From Oegoconia quadripuncta (lineage: Eukaryota > Arthropoda > Insecta > Lepidoptera > Autostichidae): DNA of 64,000 nt. The position numbers and the translations under genes are program-made. Position 1 is the first letter of the stretch; each line of letters starts with the position of its first letter. Below are positions 51,546-62,600 of the stretch, in pieces. Under the pieces are notes generated by a model. The model was not told the origin of the DNA. It ran no database searches and saw only the letters and a program-made list of their open reading frames with translations. The stretch is from contig OX438745.1 in the NCBI GenBank assembly GCA_949316235.1, forward strand, positions 6,329,001-6,393,000, read 5' to 3'.

Positions 51546-51879
51546 AATGTACATGTGGCTCTTTGAATGAATGCGGACTATGTGGAGTTGGTTATGTGAT
51601 CTGCAAGTTTATCTTTTAACCAGCGTTATTTATGTATCGAGTAATATTCTGTTCGAGTGTAACAACCATCTTTCACCCATAGGCTCCTAATAGCACACTA
51701 AGGGCATCTGTCAACACACTAGGATATGATGTTATGTTTAAGTAGGTATATTTGTCTATCTATCTATATACGTATATATACGAGTATGTAAGTATATGAA
51801 ATCTGTTCACGTAGTTTGTATCTACATCCTTATTTAATACCACACAACCTGCCAATTTCAAATCTATTGTCCTCATACC

Positions 51880-52005
51880 CAAGGGTTGCTTGGAGGAGGA
51901 CGCTTTTAGTGATAAGGTCGCCAAATTGTTCGTTCTACTCTTACCACTTTCTGTAACAGTATTTTCTTATCTGTTCTGCAATAAAGTGTATTTGTATTGT
52001 ATTGT
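51880..52005 (+). repeat. LINE 3' end with AGTGATAAGGTCGCC hairpin block
   Basis: GGTTGCTTGGAGGAGGACGC, TTTTAGTGATAAGGTCGCCA and CTGCAATAAAGTGTATTTGT with TATTG repeats. A relative at 60715-60842 has the less decayed ATCGCTGTAAGCGATAAGGC hairpin. Confidence 0.6.
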
Positions 52006-52170
52006 AGGATAATCGCAAAAAATTTCGCATAGCTATTGGCTAATTCAAGAACACGTAAATAACAGTCTTGATAGTGCTTATACTTCAGCTAGTTGACAGA
52101 ATTAATTCGATGCATTAAATTAAACGTCTATGGGCTATGTGGTTGAAGGTAATAGAGGGTGTGCGCGGCA

Positions 52171-52177
52171 TATAAAA
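52171..52177 (+). promoter_or_regulatory. Isolated TATA box (TATAAAA)
   Basis: GCGCGGCATATAAAAACGTC within unique DNA, with TCACTC about 17-20 bp further. A 68-codon frame starts at 52416 and AATAAA follows near 52713. Whether these form a gene is open. Confidence 0.2.
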
Positions 52178-52415
52178 ACGTCGCGTTTCACTCGCCCGTC
52201 TATGACCGCAGACCACATAGGTTAATTAAGGAAGTCGTTATACAATAGTTATTGGACTACCTGCTGCGAAACAATACTGAAGACACTGCTCGTGAAACAA
52301 ATAAACATGAAAATTAATAATCTAAGACAGATGTTTTATTAGTTGAACCTTAATTGAGACTAGCAATTATTAAAGTCAGGTCAAAGTCATAAGAAATTTT
52401 ATATGAGGGACATAG

Positions 52416-52622
52416 ATGTTTAAATTCGTGAATATACTCAATTCGACAAAGATGATGGTGTGTTTATTTCATTCTCACAATAAGCACAACACTAAAGTTA
52501 TGAATAAAATTAATTGCGGTTTTTCTTCATTATTATGCACACATACACATACTAATCAAAGCTTAGACCCACGCCCTGTCTTACAATTTGATATACCACT
52601 CCACAGGGCGAGAGGCTGGTGA
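52416..52622 (+). CDS. Unplaced 68-codon frame
   Basis: Starts MFKFVNILNSTKMMVCLFHS and ends DIPLHRARGW. It has a hydrophobic N-terminus and many His/Asn/Thr residues. The TATA box 245 bp upstream and AATAAA about 90 bp downstream make it worth listing. Codon use is AT-rich like non-coding DNA here. No family recognised. Confidence 0.15.
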   Translation: MFKFVNILNSTKMMVCLFHSHNKHNTKVMNKINCGFSSLLCTHTHTNQSLDPRPVLQFDIPLHRARGW

Positions 52623-52774
52623 TCTGTCACACAGGTTACCTGTACGGACACCAGTCCTTCACAAAAAAATTGTTTTGTATATCTCTTAAATTAAATGTAC
52701 TTTTGTGACAGAAAATAAAAACGTTTTATATTTTATTGTATTGTGTTTATGGGAATCTGGTTACTGAAAAGGAT

Positions 52775-53140
52775 ATGAACCTGTGCCACCCACCTCACTT
52801 CGCGGACAGATTTAAAATTGAATATGAACAACATTACATATTCTTATTCCACTGTTGCCCTTCCACCTTCGGACCACTAGGCGTGGGGAGGGATTCCACC
52901 CGTATGTAGTTAATATACCGAACATTCGCTCTAAGAAGTTCGACTCTTCATTCACCATCCGAACAGCCAAGGCATGAAACTCCCTTCCGGCGTCAGTCTT
53001 TCCTGAATGCTACAACCTTGGGATCTTCAAGAGTCTCTGCTCTGAATAGGCATTTACTGGGATTGCGTTCTACATCTTCGACCACATCGTCACTTTCCAT
53101 CAGGTGAGATTGTGGTCAAACGCGAATCCAGTCAATCATA
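52775..53140 (+). pseudogene. CR1-like LINE 3' end
   Basis: Frame KFDSSFTIRTAKA, a stop in place of Trp, NSLPASVFPECYNLGIFKSL, then a 3' UTR with CTTTCCATCAGGTGAGATTG and an A-run. It belongs to the same broad group as 4974 but a different family. Confidence 0.75.
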
Positions 53141-53370
53141 AAAAAAAAGAAAAACATTGAACAATAAAATGGAAAACTTGAAAAAAATAAAAACTTTTTC
53201 CAAGTTGCCTTAGCAACTCTTTGGCATTTCATTAGGAATTTGTACATAACGTAGGTAGTAAATATCGTTGTTAACCGTCTCTCTACCGTCTCTACCATAC
53301 AACACTTGCCTATTGCAGCATCCTAAACCTATCACAGATAAGTTACTATAAAAATCTTAATAACTATAAA

Positions 53371-53628
53371 TTGAAAATTGAGAAAACCCTCGATAAAATA
53401 AAACAAATTTGTAATAGGTTTATGGTGTCTACCGTCTCTCTTGGTAATGGGACGCTATGCACCCTGGGCACAGAAGATTTAATAGAAAGCCCCAGAGCAT
53501 TGGGTTTATGTCTCTACTCAGTGGATACGAAAGATTATAAATACCCTCTTCTACCTTCGCTCTTCATAAAAGAGAGTCTTGATAATGGAATAGACCATAG
53601 AATAGTCACGTTTGTCGGAAGCACATAA
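53371..53628 (+). CDS. Unidentified 85-codon frame
   Basis: Starts MKIEKTLDKIKQICNRFMVS, includes EDLIESPRALGLCLYSVDTK and ends DHRIVTFVGST. Not a repeat found elsewhere in the window. No acceptor/donor pair is compelling, and a shift of frame after the stop would keep it open (KTRIKIPVVVTHSRTTEEEE). It could be a decayed gene or mobile-element piece. Confidence 0.2.
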   Translation: MKIEKTLDKIKQICNRFMVSTVSLGNGTLCTLGTEDLIESPRALGLCLYSVDTKDYKYPLLPSLFIKESLDNGIDHRIVTFVGST

Positions 53629-54117
53629 AAACTCGTATTAAAATCCCAGTAGTGGTCACCCATTCAAGGACTACGGAGGAGGAAGAAGGAATGCTTAACG
53701 TCGGTAATCGAAAACTACATGACTCATTGTACTTACGTATATTTATCATTTAGTAATAATGTATTCTTTTACGCATTTTTATGAATAATCTCTGTGCTAA
53801 AAATAAATTAGAGTAATGGTAATAATGGTTTTTAGAATAATGCCTAAATTAATCGTTTTTCAAGGCTCGATAAATTTTGATAAACAGCTTACGAGTTAAT
53901 TTATTCGTTACAAAGTAGCGCTGACCGCGATGAGGTGTGACCACGAAAATGGGAATATAGGTATTTAATGAACACTTTTGACTGAACCAAAATCCGCGAA
54001 AGCAAAACAATTTTAAAAGGTGAGGCCCCCCGACTGCGACCGACATAATTTATGCGTCATTTGATAAAAAAAAATTGCTGTCCGCTTTTTACGCCTGCTA
54101 CATACATTACCTAGATA

Positions 54118-54370
54118 CCGTCACGACCTTTATCCCAAATAGACTTGTCAACGATATCTCAAACATTAGCGTTTAGGTGTTCCAAATATTTAAAAGTTTA
54201 ATGCTTTAAAATAACATCCACAGTTCACCTTTCGAAATACAGTGACATACAGGGGGTGATCCCATCGACATTAAAACGCGTAAATCTATCGATGTATTTT
54301 GATGGAAAGTCTCATAGTCGCATTGTACGACAACCACGGGAGGAGACTGATTGGTTCTATTTTAACGTTC
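54118..54370 (-). repeat. Repeat E copy
   Basis: CGTCACGACCTTTATCCCAA, ACATCCACAGTTCACCTTTC and CGACAACCACGGGAGGAGAC, reverse E. Confidence 0.65.
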
Positions 54371-54491
54371 CGAAACAATGCTATTTACGGTAAATATTCT
54401 TTATGTGCATTTAACTCTTCTGTGCAATTAGGAATTTAATAATACGAAATCTTGTAACGGTGAAGTTTAGACTTTATGTAGTACCCCACAG

Positions 54492-54610
54492 ATTGTAAAT
54501 GCAAACCTCGCTCGTCGACAGGAGAACTCCATCACTGGGAAGTGATTCCCGACGTGACCCCAGCCGCGCGGAACGTGGAACCGAACGCGACGTGCGACGC
54601 GTTTTTGTAA
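54492..54610 (+). CDS. Candidate 3'-terminal coding exon, unknown gene
   Basis: Acceptor (TATGTAGTACCCCACAG, to 54491) followed by 38 codons and TAATAA: CKCKPRSSTGELHHWEVIPD, VTPAARNVEPNATCDAFL. Third codon positions are mostly G or C (CGC TCG TCG, CCC GAC GTG, GCC GCG CGG AAC GTG) against an AT-rich background, which argues for selected coding sequence. Entry is phase 1, so upstream exons must exist to the left, but I could not find them. Three cysteines and one NAT glycosylation motif suggest a secreted or extracellular end (inference). No AATAAA is close by; AATACA is at about 54662. Confidence 0.4.
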
Positions 54611-54835
54611 TAATGGCAAGCATGTAATACTGCTGTGCTACAATTGTTTTTTTGAGTTTCAATACACGCATACATAAATTCGACAACTTCTATTTTAAAA
54701 ATCTGAAAAAAAAACCTGACCTCAGAATCATGGATTTATTTGAAAACGTAAATTATAATCGTGAATCTCATTTGTAAAAGAAATACCTATTACAATATAT
54801 AACGTACAAAAATATAGTAAAATTGATAATCTTTT

Positions 54836-54940
54836 TTTTTTATTAAAAACTGGTTTCGCGTTTGACTACAATCTCACCTGATGGAAAGTGACGATGTAGC
54901 CGAAGATGTATGACGCGCACCCAGTAAATCTTCTTTTTGG
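54836..54940 (-). repeat. CR1-like LINE 3' UTR
   Basis: CTACAATCTCACCTGATGGA and AAAGTGACGATGTAGCCGAA, the reverse of the 53050-53130 type 3' UTR with a T-run. Confidence 0.6.
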
Positions 54941-55047
54941 AAGTAGGTTAAAAATAAATAGGAAATAATAAATATCGTTGGACATACACAAAGCGCCATC
55001 TAACTCTACACCAAGCAACTAGACTTACATTATGTACCGGATGAGTT

Positions 55048-55360
55048 CTTTACCGTAAGGAAAACAATAGGGCATTATAAGGTAAGTGAAATAGAAGGTA
55101 CCTAGATAGGTTTTTTTTCATTTGACGGTCGCGTTTGTAGCCTATTCCAAATAATTACATCATTAAATTAAAAAAACTTGGAGGAAAATAAGTTTCAAAT
55201 TTCGTATGATGGGAACCCTACGAATCCCACCAGTCGCATATCAATCTCCGGTCGGAGCGTGCGTCGATTGTGGTTTTGAAAAAAAAATTATTAAACTACC
55301 TATGCCAATTCCTTCTATTTCACTTACCTCATGTCCTATTTTTTTCTTTCTGTAAAAAAC
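55048..55360. mobile_element. Repeat M copy 3, both ends present
   Basis: CTTTACCGTAAGGAAAACAA and TTTCTTTCTGTAAAAAAC as terminal repeats. The interior CATTTGACGGTCGCGTTTGT and CGGTCGGAGCGTGCGTCGAT are shared with copies 1 and 2. Confidence 0.75.
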
Positions 55361-55384
55361 GCATCCGGTGTATTGCTTGATACA

Positions 55385-55690
55385 CTTTTTTTTATGCACG
55401 ACGGGTTCGTTCTTGATCTCAATCACACCTGATGTTAAGTGAAAATGAGGTCGAAGGTGGAAGCATACTGACCCGGAAACCCCAACATATTTGGGGGACT
55501 GGCTATCTTATCTCTGACAACCGGAACACAACAATGCTATTAACTTTGCTGCTTGGCGGCAGATTTAGTTAAGATGGTGGTAGCTAGTACCAAACCGAGT
55601 ACTTAAACATGTACCCCGCTGGGGATCGAACCCGCGACCTCCGAATCGTAAACCCAATGTTGTTTACATCGAGCCACGGAGGCGGTTAAA
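55385..55690 (-). mobile_element. SINE-C copy, near full length
   Basis: Reverse SINE-C with intact B-box and head (CCTCCGAATCGTAAACCCAA, ATCGAGCCACGGAGGCGG). A deletion removes CAGGCGGACATTTAAAATGC. It is inserted directly beside repeat M copy 3. Confidence 0.85.
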
Positions 55691-55734
55691 CAATTACATT
55701 TTTACAGTTAAATACACTACACAATTACATTTTT

Positions 55735-55894
55735 TTTTATTCATACCCACATATTATTAATGAAAACATCCATAGCTTGGGTATACTTGGCCGTATTCAT
55801 CATACAAACATATGTCCCTAGCGGGATTAGATAGAACCCGCGACCTTTTAGTATAGCAGTCACTACTACACCAAACAGGTCGTCAAAATGGAAT
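55735..55894 (-). mobile_element. SINE-B copy, 3' truncated
   Basis: TTAATGAAAACATCCATAGC to CACCAAACAGGTCGTC. The head carries a short insertion after GATTAGATAGAACCCGCG. Confidence 0.78.
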
Positions 55895-55899
55895 ACTCA

Positions 55900-56660
55900 T
55901 TTATTTTCTTGGCTTAGTCCATTTTCGTTCCATTTCCCTGGCAACGAATAGTCGTCGCTATTTTATTAGCGTGCTTACGCTGGGCATTATTATGTTTTCT
56001 CACATTATTTGTTTTTTTTTTGTTGTTGGAGATCTATTTTTACTGAAATTTGATGTTCTACTTCATCTTTCTTGGGGTCACTGCTCAGAAATGAAATCTA
56101 TGAAAACTGGATAAAAGTGTTCCTTTTATTTATTTATTGCATATCACATCCTTATCCAGGGGTAGATCACCTCACTCTGTATCAAACAAACTTTTCTGTT
56201 TTTATTTATACATATAATACTAGAGAACGCTCCATATTGTTACCCGCGGTGATCCCGTTTTTCCTGTGGGAATTTTCCAAAATCCTTTCTTAGTACCCCA
56301 GATAACCCAAGGAACACACCTGTCAAATTTCATTAACGTGGGTCTATGCGCGTTGGGTTGGGACCGTGCGTTGATGCGGGCAGCATTTGTGAAACTGAGA
56401 AACGTCCAAGATACAAATACAATTACTCTTAATAATTTACAATAATTTTTGGTGATAACAATCTATTGTTATCCGACCGAATTTATAATTGTGTTCTAAC
56501 ACAATTAGGCGGTCTTATCATTTAAAGCAATCTTTTCTAGACAACCCACAGCTATGGGAAATTTGTAGATAGAAAAACAGGTAGGGTGCACGATACTAAC
56601 AAACTAAAGAAATAAGTATGCATAAATATAATAATAATATTATATTAACAGCCTTAATAA
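55900..56660. other. Unrecognised, partly dispersed repeat
   Basis: GTGATCCCGTTTTTCCTGTG and GGGAATTTTCCAAAATCC (56250-56285) are a block I recall as common in lepidopteran repeats. No gene. Confidence 0.3.
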
Positions 56661-56664
56661 ATAA

Positions 56665-56942
56665 ATAATAAATAAATAAATATCCTTGTACGTACACACA
56701 ATGCCCATCTAGTTCCACATTAAGCAACTATTTGCTTGTGTTGTGGATACCATAGATGGTTGATATTAACTACATAAATACATATTTTTTTGTAAATAAA
56801 TACTTATTATAAATGAAAACATCCATAACTCGGGTACACGTGTCCGTATTCATCATACAAACACATGTCCCTAGCGGGATTCGAACCCGCGACTTTTTGG
56901 TATAGTGGTCAGAGTTGCTAACCACTACACCAAACAGGTCTA
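56665..56942 (-). mobile_element. SINE-B, full copy
   Basis: From AATAAATATCCTTGTACGTA (tail) to CACTACACCAAACAGGTC (head) with an intact B-box (GGGATTCGAACCCGCGAC on plus). Confidence 0.87.
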
Positions 56943-56989
56943 TCCGCTAGAGGCGCTGTAAATTTCTTCATACAACTCGTCGCGTAAAC

Positions 56990-57300
56990 GTGAACGCGGT
57001 AGTAAAGTTAAGTCGAAACAAAACTCACACTCCGCCCTCAGACAAGGTGGGAGCGCCGCTTGCAACGGGCGCTCTGGCACCACGGGAAAACGAACAAAAT
57101 AACCCCAGAAATGGGAAAAACGAATGGAGATTTCGTGAGTAAACCGGACATGTAATAGATCCACTTGGAGGACGGTCCATACCTTCACCTAGTGGGCGGA
57201 AACTGTGCCCCAACACTGGGACCGAAAAACTGTTAAAGTAAAAATTGAATTTGCTAAAGAGCAACCGAATAAATCACCAATTGTAATCCGTTGAATCACA
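56990..57300. other. Unplaced GC-richer block
   Basis: Shares AAACAAAACTCACACTCCGC with 35840. The minus-strand frame (GHSFRPLGEGMDRPPSG..) may be of LINE origin but I cannot place it. Confidence 0.3.
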
Positions 57301-57594
57301 TTAGAACAACCAGTGGCGTGCCCTCCATACAGGCAGAAAGGCAGTGCCTACCCTAGCAAATTGTGCTACAAGTATCACAAGATAAACAAGTTATCACACT
57401 GTGTTAATGTTTATTTATTTTAATGACATGAAAATTCAATCACCTCTGCTTCGAATATTCTGTTGCAATTGCGAATATTCAATTTCTCAAATTTTATAAT
57501 TCTGTCTACCCGTGACAAAACGCTGTGCACGCCAACTCATCAACGGCGAACTTATCCCATAGAATGTGTATAAAACCTTAATTAGTTGAGATCC

Positions 57595-57822
57595 TTAGGC
57601 CTGGAGTAGACACAATACTTTTAGCATCTGCGATTTAGTCGCTTTTTGGGCGTACAATGCAGCGACTGAACTCTACGGTCCGCATACAGGCTTCGAAATT
57701 TGCGGCGCTGATGCAATGTCAATGCTATCGCTAAAACACGCAATTTCGATACTACCAAAACGAGATGCAGTCGCAAAATCGCCGATTGCCGATGCTAAAG
57801 TATCGTGTTTGGTCAGGCCCTA
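57595..57822. mobile_element. 228-bp inverted-repeat element
   Basis: Left end TTAGGCCTGGAGTAGACACA and right end in reverse TTAGGGCCTGACCAAACACG, both followed by ATACTTT(T)AGCATC. The arms are about 33 bp. MITE-like; TTA/TAA at the edges. Confidence 0.7.
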
Positions 57823-57938
57823 AAATTGCAAATTTTATAACAAGTTTATGAATTTAATTTTGATTTATCTTAGCTAATCTTTAATTACCGTTATTATTTG
57901 ATAAAAATACTATTCAATCGTAAAATATACAACATCTG

Positions 57939-58372
57939 TTAGATCTTTACCTATGAAATAGGCGTTTTGTATGAAGAATTTCATTAAGACTGTTTTCTCC
58001 GTACAAACATTTTTGATTTTTTTTTGGGAACGGCAAATCCAAATTTAGCTAAACTTTGTGTGTATTATCGGATAACATTAAGTTAAGTATAGGCAGCGTT
58101 AATTTTTAAAAGTAACCGCTTTATAAAAGTTTCAGCGAATCTAAGAAATGATTATGGGAAGCACATGAAAAGAGCTCTGTTCAATTTTTATTTATTATGT
58201 GATTTAGCCCAGAAATTAAAAAATATTTCATGTGAAACCTTGAAATAATATTCCATTTTCCAAATAAAAAACAAGTTCGGATATAGCTTTGAAAATCGCA
58301 GGAATTGGTATATATGATTAACGACGAAAAAAAACTCCAATTTCATAGGTAAAGACCCAATATATTGAAGCT
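57939..58372 (-). mobile_element. Repeat P copy 3, complete
   Basis: The ends TTAGATCTTTACCTATGAAA and (reverse) ATTGGGTCTTTACCTATGAA form a terminal inverted repeat of about 30 bp. It has the most complete termini of the family. Confidence 0.8.
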
Positions 58373-58929
58373 TTTATGATCATATAACGGTCGCAATCAT
58401 AAAAAAACACAAGTCCTATTTCCAACGTACTAAAATGTGGAAAACACATACTAAATGAACGTCAAACACACAATTTAAGATTTATGTTACTTATTTCCAC
58501 GCTGCCACACAACAAGGCTCTCTTGAGTCGATTGCCATGACGCATTAATTCTGAAAACAAATAATCTTGGTGTTCTAAAGTCGATCTGATACAGAATGTT
58601 CTTTTTAGCAGAAACTAATTCTAATAAGTATAAGTAAATACAGTCGTATTGACAAGTGAAAAGTATAGAACCAACCCATCTCTTCCCATGGGTATCATAA
58701 AAGGCGACTAAAATAATAAATAAAATAAAATAAAAATCATTTAATTCAGGATTAGACCCATATTTTGATTAGTAACTTAAGATAAATAGTAGTAAGTTAG
58801 TAACTTAACTCTCTATAAAAACTGTGAACAGAACTCATCCTATACATATACTGTAGGTATATCCGAATGACTTTATACTAAAATTAAATGAAAGAGGTAT
58901 TGTTTTATAGGAAGAATAAATTAAAAAAA

Positions 58930-59476
58930 AAAAAAATTATTAACATTAGCATCGCAATGTGTTTACGAAAACTTAATGTATGTAAGAAAAAATCTAGAAT
59001 CGTTTAAGAAATATAGTGATATACATAATGTTAGTACCAGATATAAAAATAAACTTGCTGTTCATGTCAGCCGTTTACACAAAGTTACTAAGTCATTTAA
59101 GGGGCAATGTATACGCTTTTATAATAGGGTTCCAGTGGTCATTCAAAATTTACCTTTAAATAAATTCAAAACCATCATAAAACAGACATTATTTACCAAG
59201 GGCTATTATAAAATGTCTGACTATCTGGATGATAAGCAAGCATGGACATAGACTACTCGGCGATATTCACTCTAATTAATAATATAATATAATTGTAACC
59301 CAAACTTATTTAAAAGTGCAACCCTTGAGTTTCTTGCTCGCTCTTCTCTGGGGAATCAGCATTGTGAATGAGCAATAATGTGTAAAACTTTAATAATAAG
59401 ATAAAAAAATGTGACGTTTTCAAGTGACAATTTTTATCCTACGAAATAAATATTTTTTGATTTGATTTGATTTGAT
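58930..59476 (+). mobile_element. 5'-truncated jockey-type LINE
   Basis: ORF2 end (58976-59251), then a 220-bp 3' UTR with CCCTTGAGTTTCTTGCTCGC and a TTTGA repeat tail (59455-59476). The tail type is characteristic of lepidopteran jockey elements as I recall them. Confidence 0.85.
58976..59251 (+). pseudogene. Jockey ORF2 C-terminus
   Basis: Ninety-one open codons: VSTRYKNKLAVHVSRLHKVT, KSFKGQCIRFYNRVPVVIQN, LPLNKFKTIIKQTLFTKGYY, then DYLDDKQAWT and a stop. The T(R)Y..KL.VP..RL.K...F.G..IRFYN..P pattern is the standard end of jockey-type reverse transcriptases. The 5' two-thirds are missing. Confidence 0.88.
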
Positions 59477-59642
59477 AGCTACCTGCAATTACATATCAAT
59501 AGCCCATCATCGTTTATTAACTAGGCGTAACTCGTAATGGCACCTCTTTAAAAAGTGTAGGTACAAATTATGAAAACTTTGTTGAAACTTCATAAACATG
59601 ATAAAGATTTCATTGTCGGCTGTAGCGTTCCCACAAGGGGCA

Positions 59643-59649
59643 TATAAAA
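59643..59649 (+). promoter_or_regulatory. TATA box of the 59.7-kb gene
   Basis: CATATAAAAAGGG lies 35-41 bp upstream of the ATG at 59684. Transcription would start near 59665-59675 (CAGTACATCATTC), leaving a very short leader. Confidence 0.5.
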
Positions 59650-59683
59650 AGGGTTAAAGGCAAACAGTACATCATTCATCATC

Positions 59684-62600
59684 ATGGCGACGATGTTAAG
59701 AAACTGTTTTTGTCGTAAAAGTAAAAATAAAGATGTTACAGTAGAGCAGGTATGAATAAATTTTGGGAATTCTACTTACCTTAAGGTTTCTACTAAAATT
59801 ACTTAGTTTCCTAATTTTAATTTTACCTTAATTTTATAAGAATCATCATCATCATCAGCCCGTAAACATCCCACTGCGGGGATATAGGCCTTCCCTCGTA
59901 TAATGAGGGAGTATGGGCCGTAATCAGCCACGCCGGCCCAATGCGAGGGACTTCACATGCCTTTGAATATTTATTTCTCAGGCATGCAGGTTTCCTCACT
60001 ATGTTTTCCTTCACCGTTAGAGCAGTCGGATAAATGCACATAAGTAATTAAATTAAATTTAAAAACTCATTGGTACATGGCCTGCCTGGGAATAGAACCC
60101 GGACCTCCCAAATTGGGAGACTGCGTCTTAACCGCTGAGCCACCGACGCTCTTATAAGAATCACGAACTTTTTATTGCAAAACACGCAAACAATATTGGT
60201 CAAGAATTGGACCGCCAAAAATAGGGAAAACCATCGACTTTTGTAAGTTCTTTCTGTCTCCGGAGTATATCATCAGAACTTAACCAAATTTATATGGGAC
60301 CATCCTGGTGATAAACCCTATCAGACAAAAAACAATCATCGAAATCGGTTAACAAATGACGAAAATATGAGTGAAAGTACATAAAAAGAAAACATCTATT
60401 TATACAAACCAATATAGTATCTTCTCCTTCTTGAGAGTCGGTTAAAAAATAGATTCATATTGGTGAGTTCATTTCTAAAAGAGATATCTGGTCAGAAAAT
60501 GTATAATGGGGAACGGAAAACGGAGCAATACAATTGAGATAATAAAATTATACAAACATAAACTAATAATTTTAACATTTATAATGTTTGTAATGTTTTG
60601 CATACCTATAAGATAACTTTTGATTTCAATATGCAGAACTTTCAGATGTACTTAACAATTAGGAAATTATTTGTGCTAACCCACTTAATTACTCGTATTG
60701 AATTCCGTGATGATAGGTTTGCCTGGAACAGATCGCTGTAAGCGATAAGGCCACCTAATTTGTAGTTTCCATAAGATATTTAAATGTACCTTCCTTATAT
60801 AATCAATAAAGCGTATTTGATTGATTGATTGATTGATTGATATATACATAGGCTAAGCCTGCGTGGAAATGAAATGAAATGACATGAAATTACATTTATT
60901 TGCTTGGATTCTGGGTACATTATAAGTTGGTATTATCTCTCCGTCCCTACGAAATCTGCCTACTAAGGCATAACATTATCGCGGAAATATGTTTATCCAA
61001 CGGGAACTACCTACTCACTTTATAAAAATGGGTTTAGGACCCGACTTCGAAAGACATTTAAGCGAAAGTCATTTGTGCGACGCCAGATAATCGAAGTGCC
61101 ATATGAACGAATCGTCATTTAGCCGCCATTTAATCGAAAAGACAAATATGCGAAAGCCGTAAGATCTAATGTACAGTTGTGCGATGAGTTCGAAAATATT
61201 ACACGTATGTCAACCTAACATCGAAGACGCGAAGCAAGCTTCGCTCCCGCCTTAACCTTCTGGACCTAACCAACAGTGTCGGGGTGCCCCGACCCATATA
61301 GCTCGCTCGCTACAGATAAGGGTCTGTACATTCGATCTCATGGCTTTCGCATATTTGTCTTTTCGATTAAATGGCCCATCGGCTAAATGGCCTTTCGTTT
61401 ATATGGCACTTCGATTATCTGGCGTCGCACAAATGGCTTTCGCTTATAATATGTCCTTCGAAATCGGTCCCTAAACCTTATAAAAATATCCTATGTCTTA
61501 ATCCAGGGTATATTCTACCTATATACCATATTTCATCCAAATCCGTTCATCCGTTTCGCCGTGATAGAGCAACAAATAAACAAACATCCAAACTTTCTCA
61601 GTTATAATATTAGTTAGATTCCATACAACAGTATAGTAATTTAAATGGCTGCTGCGTCGGTGGCTCAGCGGTTAAGACACGGTTTCTAATTTGGGAGGTC
61701 CGGGTTCGATTCCCCGGCAGGCCATGTACCAATGAGTTTTTAAACTTAATTTTATTACTTCTGTGCATTTATCCGACTGCTCTTAAACGGTGAAGGAAAA
61801 CATCGTAGGGAAACCTGCATGCCTGGAAAATAAAAAATTGTAAGGCATGTGAACTCCCCAACCTGCATTGGGCCAGCGTGGTGGACTATGGCCCATACTC
61901 GCTCATTATATGAGGGAAGGGCTACAACCCTGCAGTGGGATATTTACGGGCTGAAATGCTGATGATGCTTACCTATATAACTATAAACTTCAATTCAATT
62001 CTTTTGAGTAATGGCTTTCCTTTTTAAGATTCTGCCAGCATCAAGTCAGTCATGGGAGTAAATGATCTCTAAACGTACTTGGGGGAACAACTTTTGAATA
62101 GTTCGAAATAATTCACGTTGTAAATGAATTTTATCATGAAGAGCACCACTCCTCCAACTAGACCAAGGACTTTTGATCATTCTATTTGTATTTCAGTAAC
62201 TTAAACAACCCCTATATTACTTCAACAATTCCAACTTTGCCTGAATTTCCAGGCTTGTGAACTTTGGAAAACGTTTGACTCTGAATTCCAAATTGAATTA
62301 AATAGTACTGTGTGGTTTCGATACGTAAAAAGAATAGAATCAATTCATCTCTTCCCGTGGGTGTCGTGTTTACGACTAACGGACTAACTTTACACCATAA
62401 AACATCTATAGACTTACACGTTTTAACAACAATGGGTTCTCATCGGACATGTGTGCATTTCTGTATATTTCGAAAAACTTTTAATGTTTGGGATATCTTT
62501 GACCACCACATTTGGGATATATTAACGTAGTATGATTTGTTCGATATATATTCCGAAATGTCTTCTCAGAGAAAAAGATTACCTGTTATAAAGGTTTCCA

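Noticed and set aside
53560..53625. Resemblance of HRIVTFVGS to a proteasome Rpn10 motif
   Set aside because: Only about seven residues match; the rest of the frame shows no similarity that I can recall.
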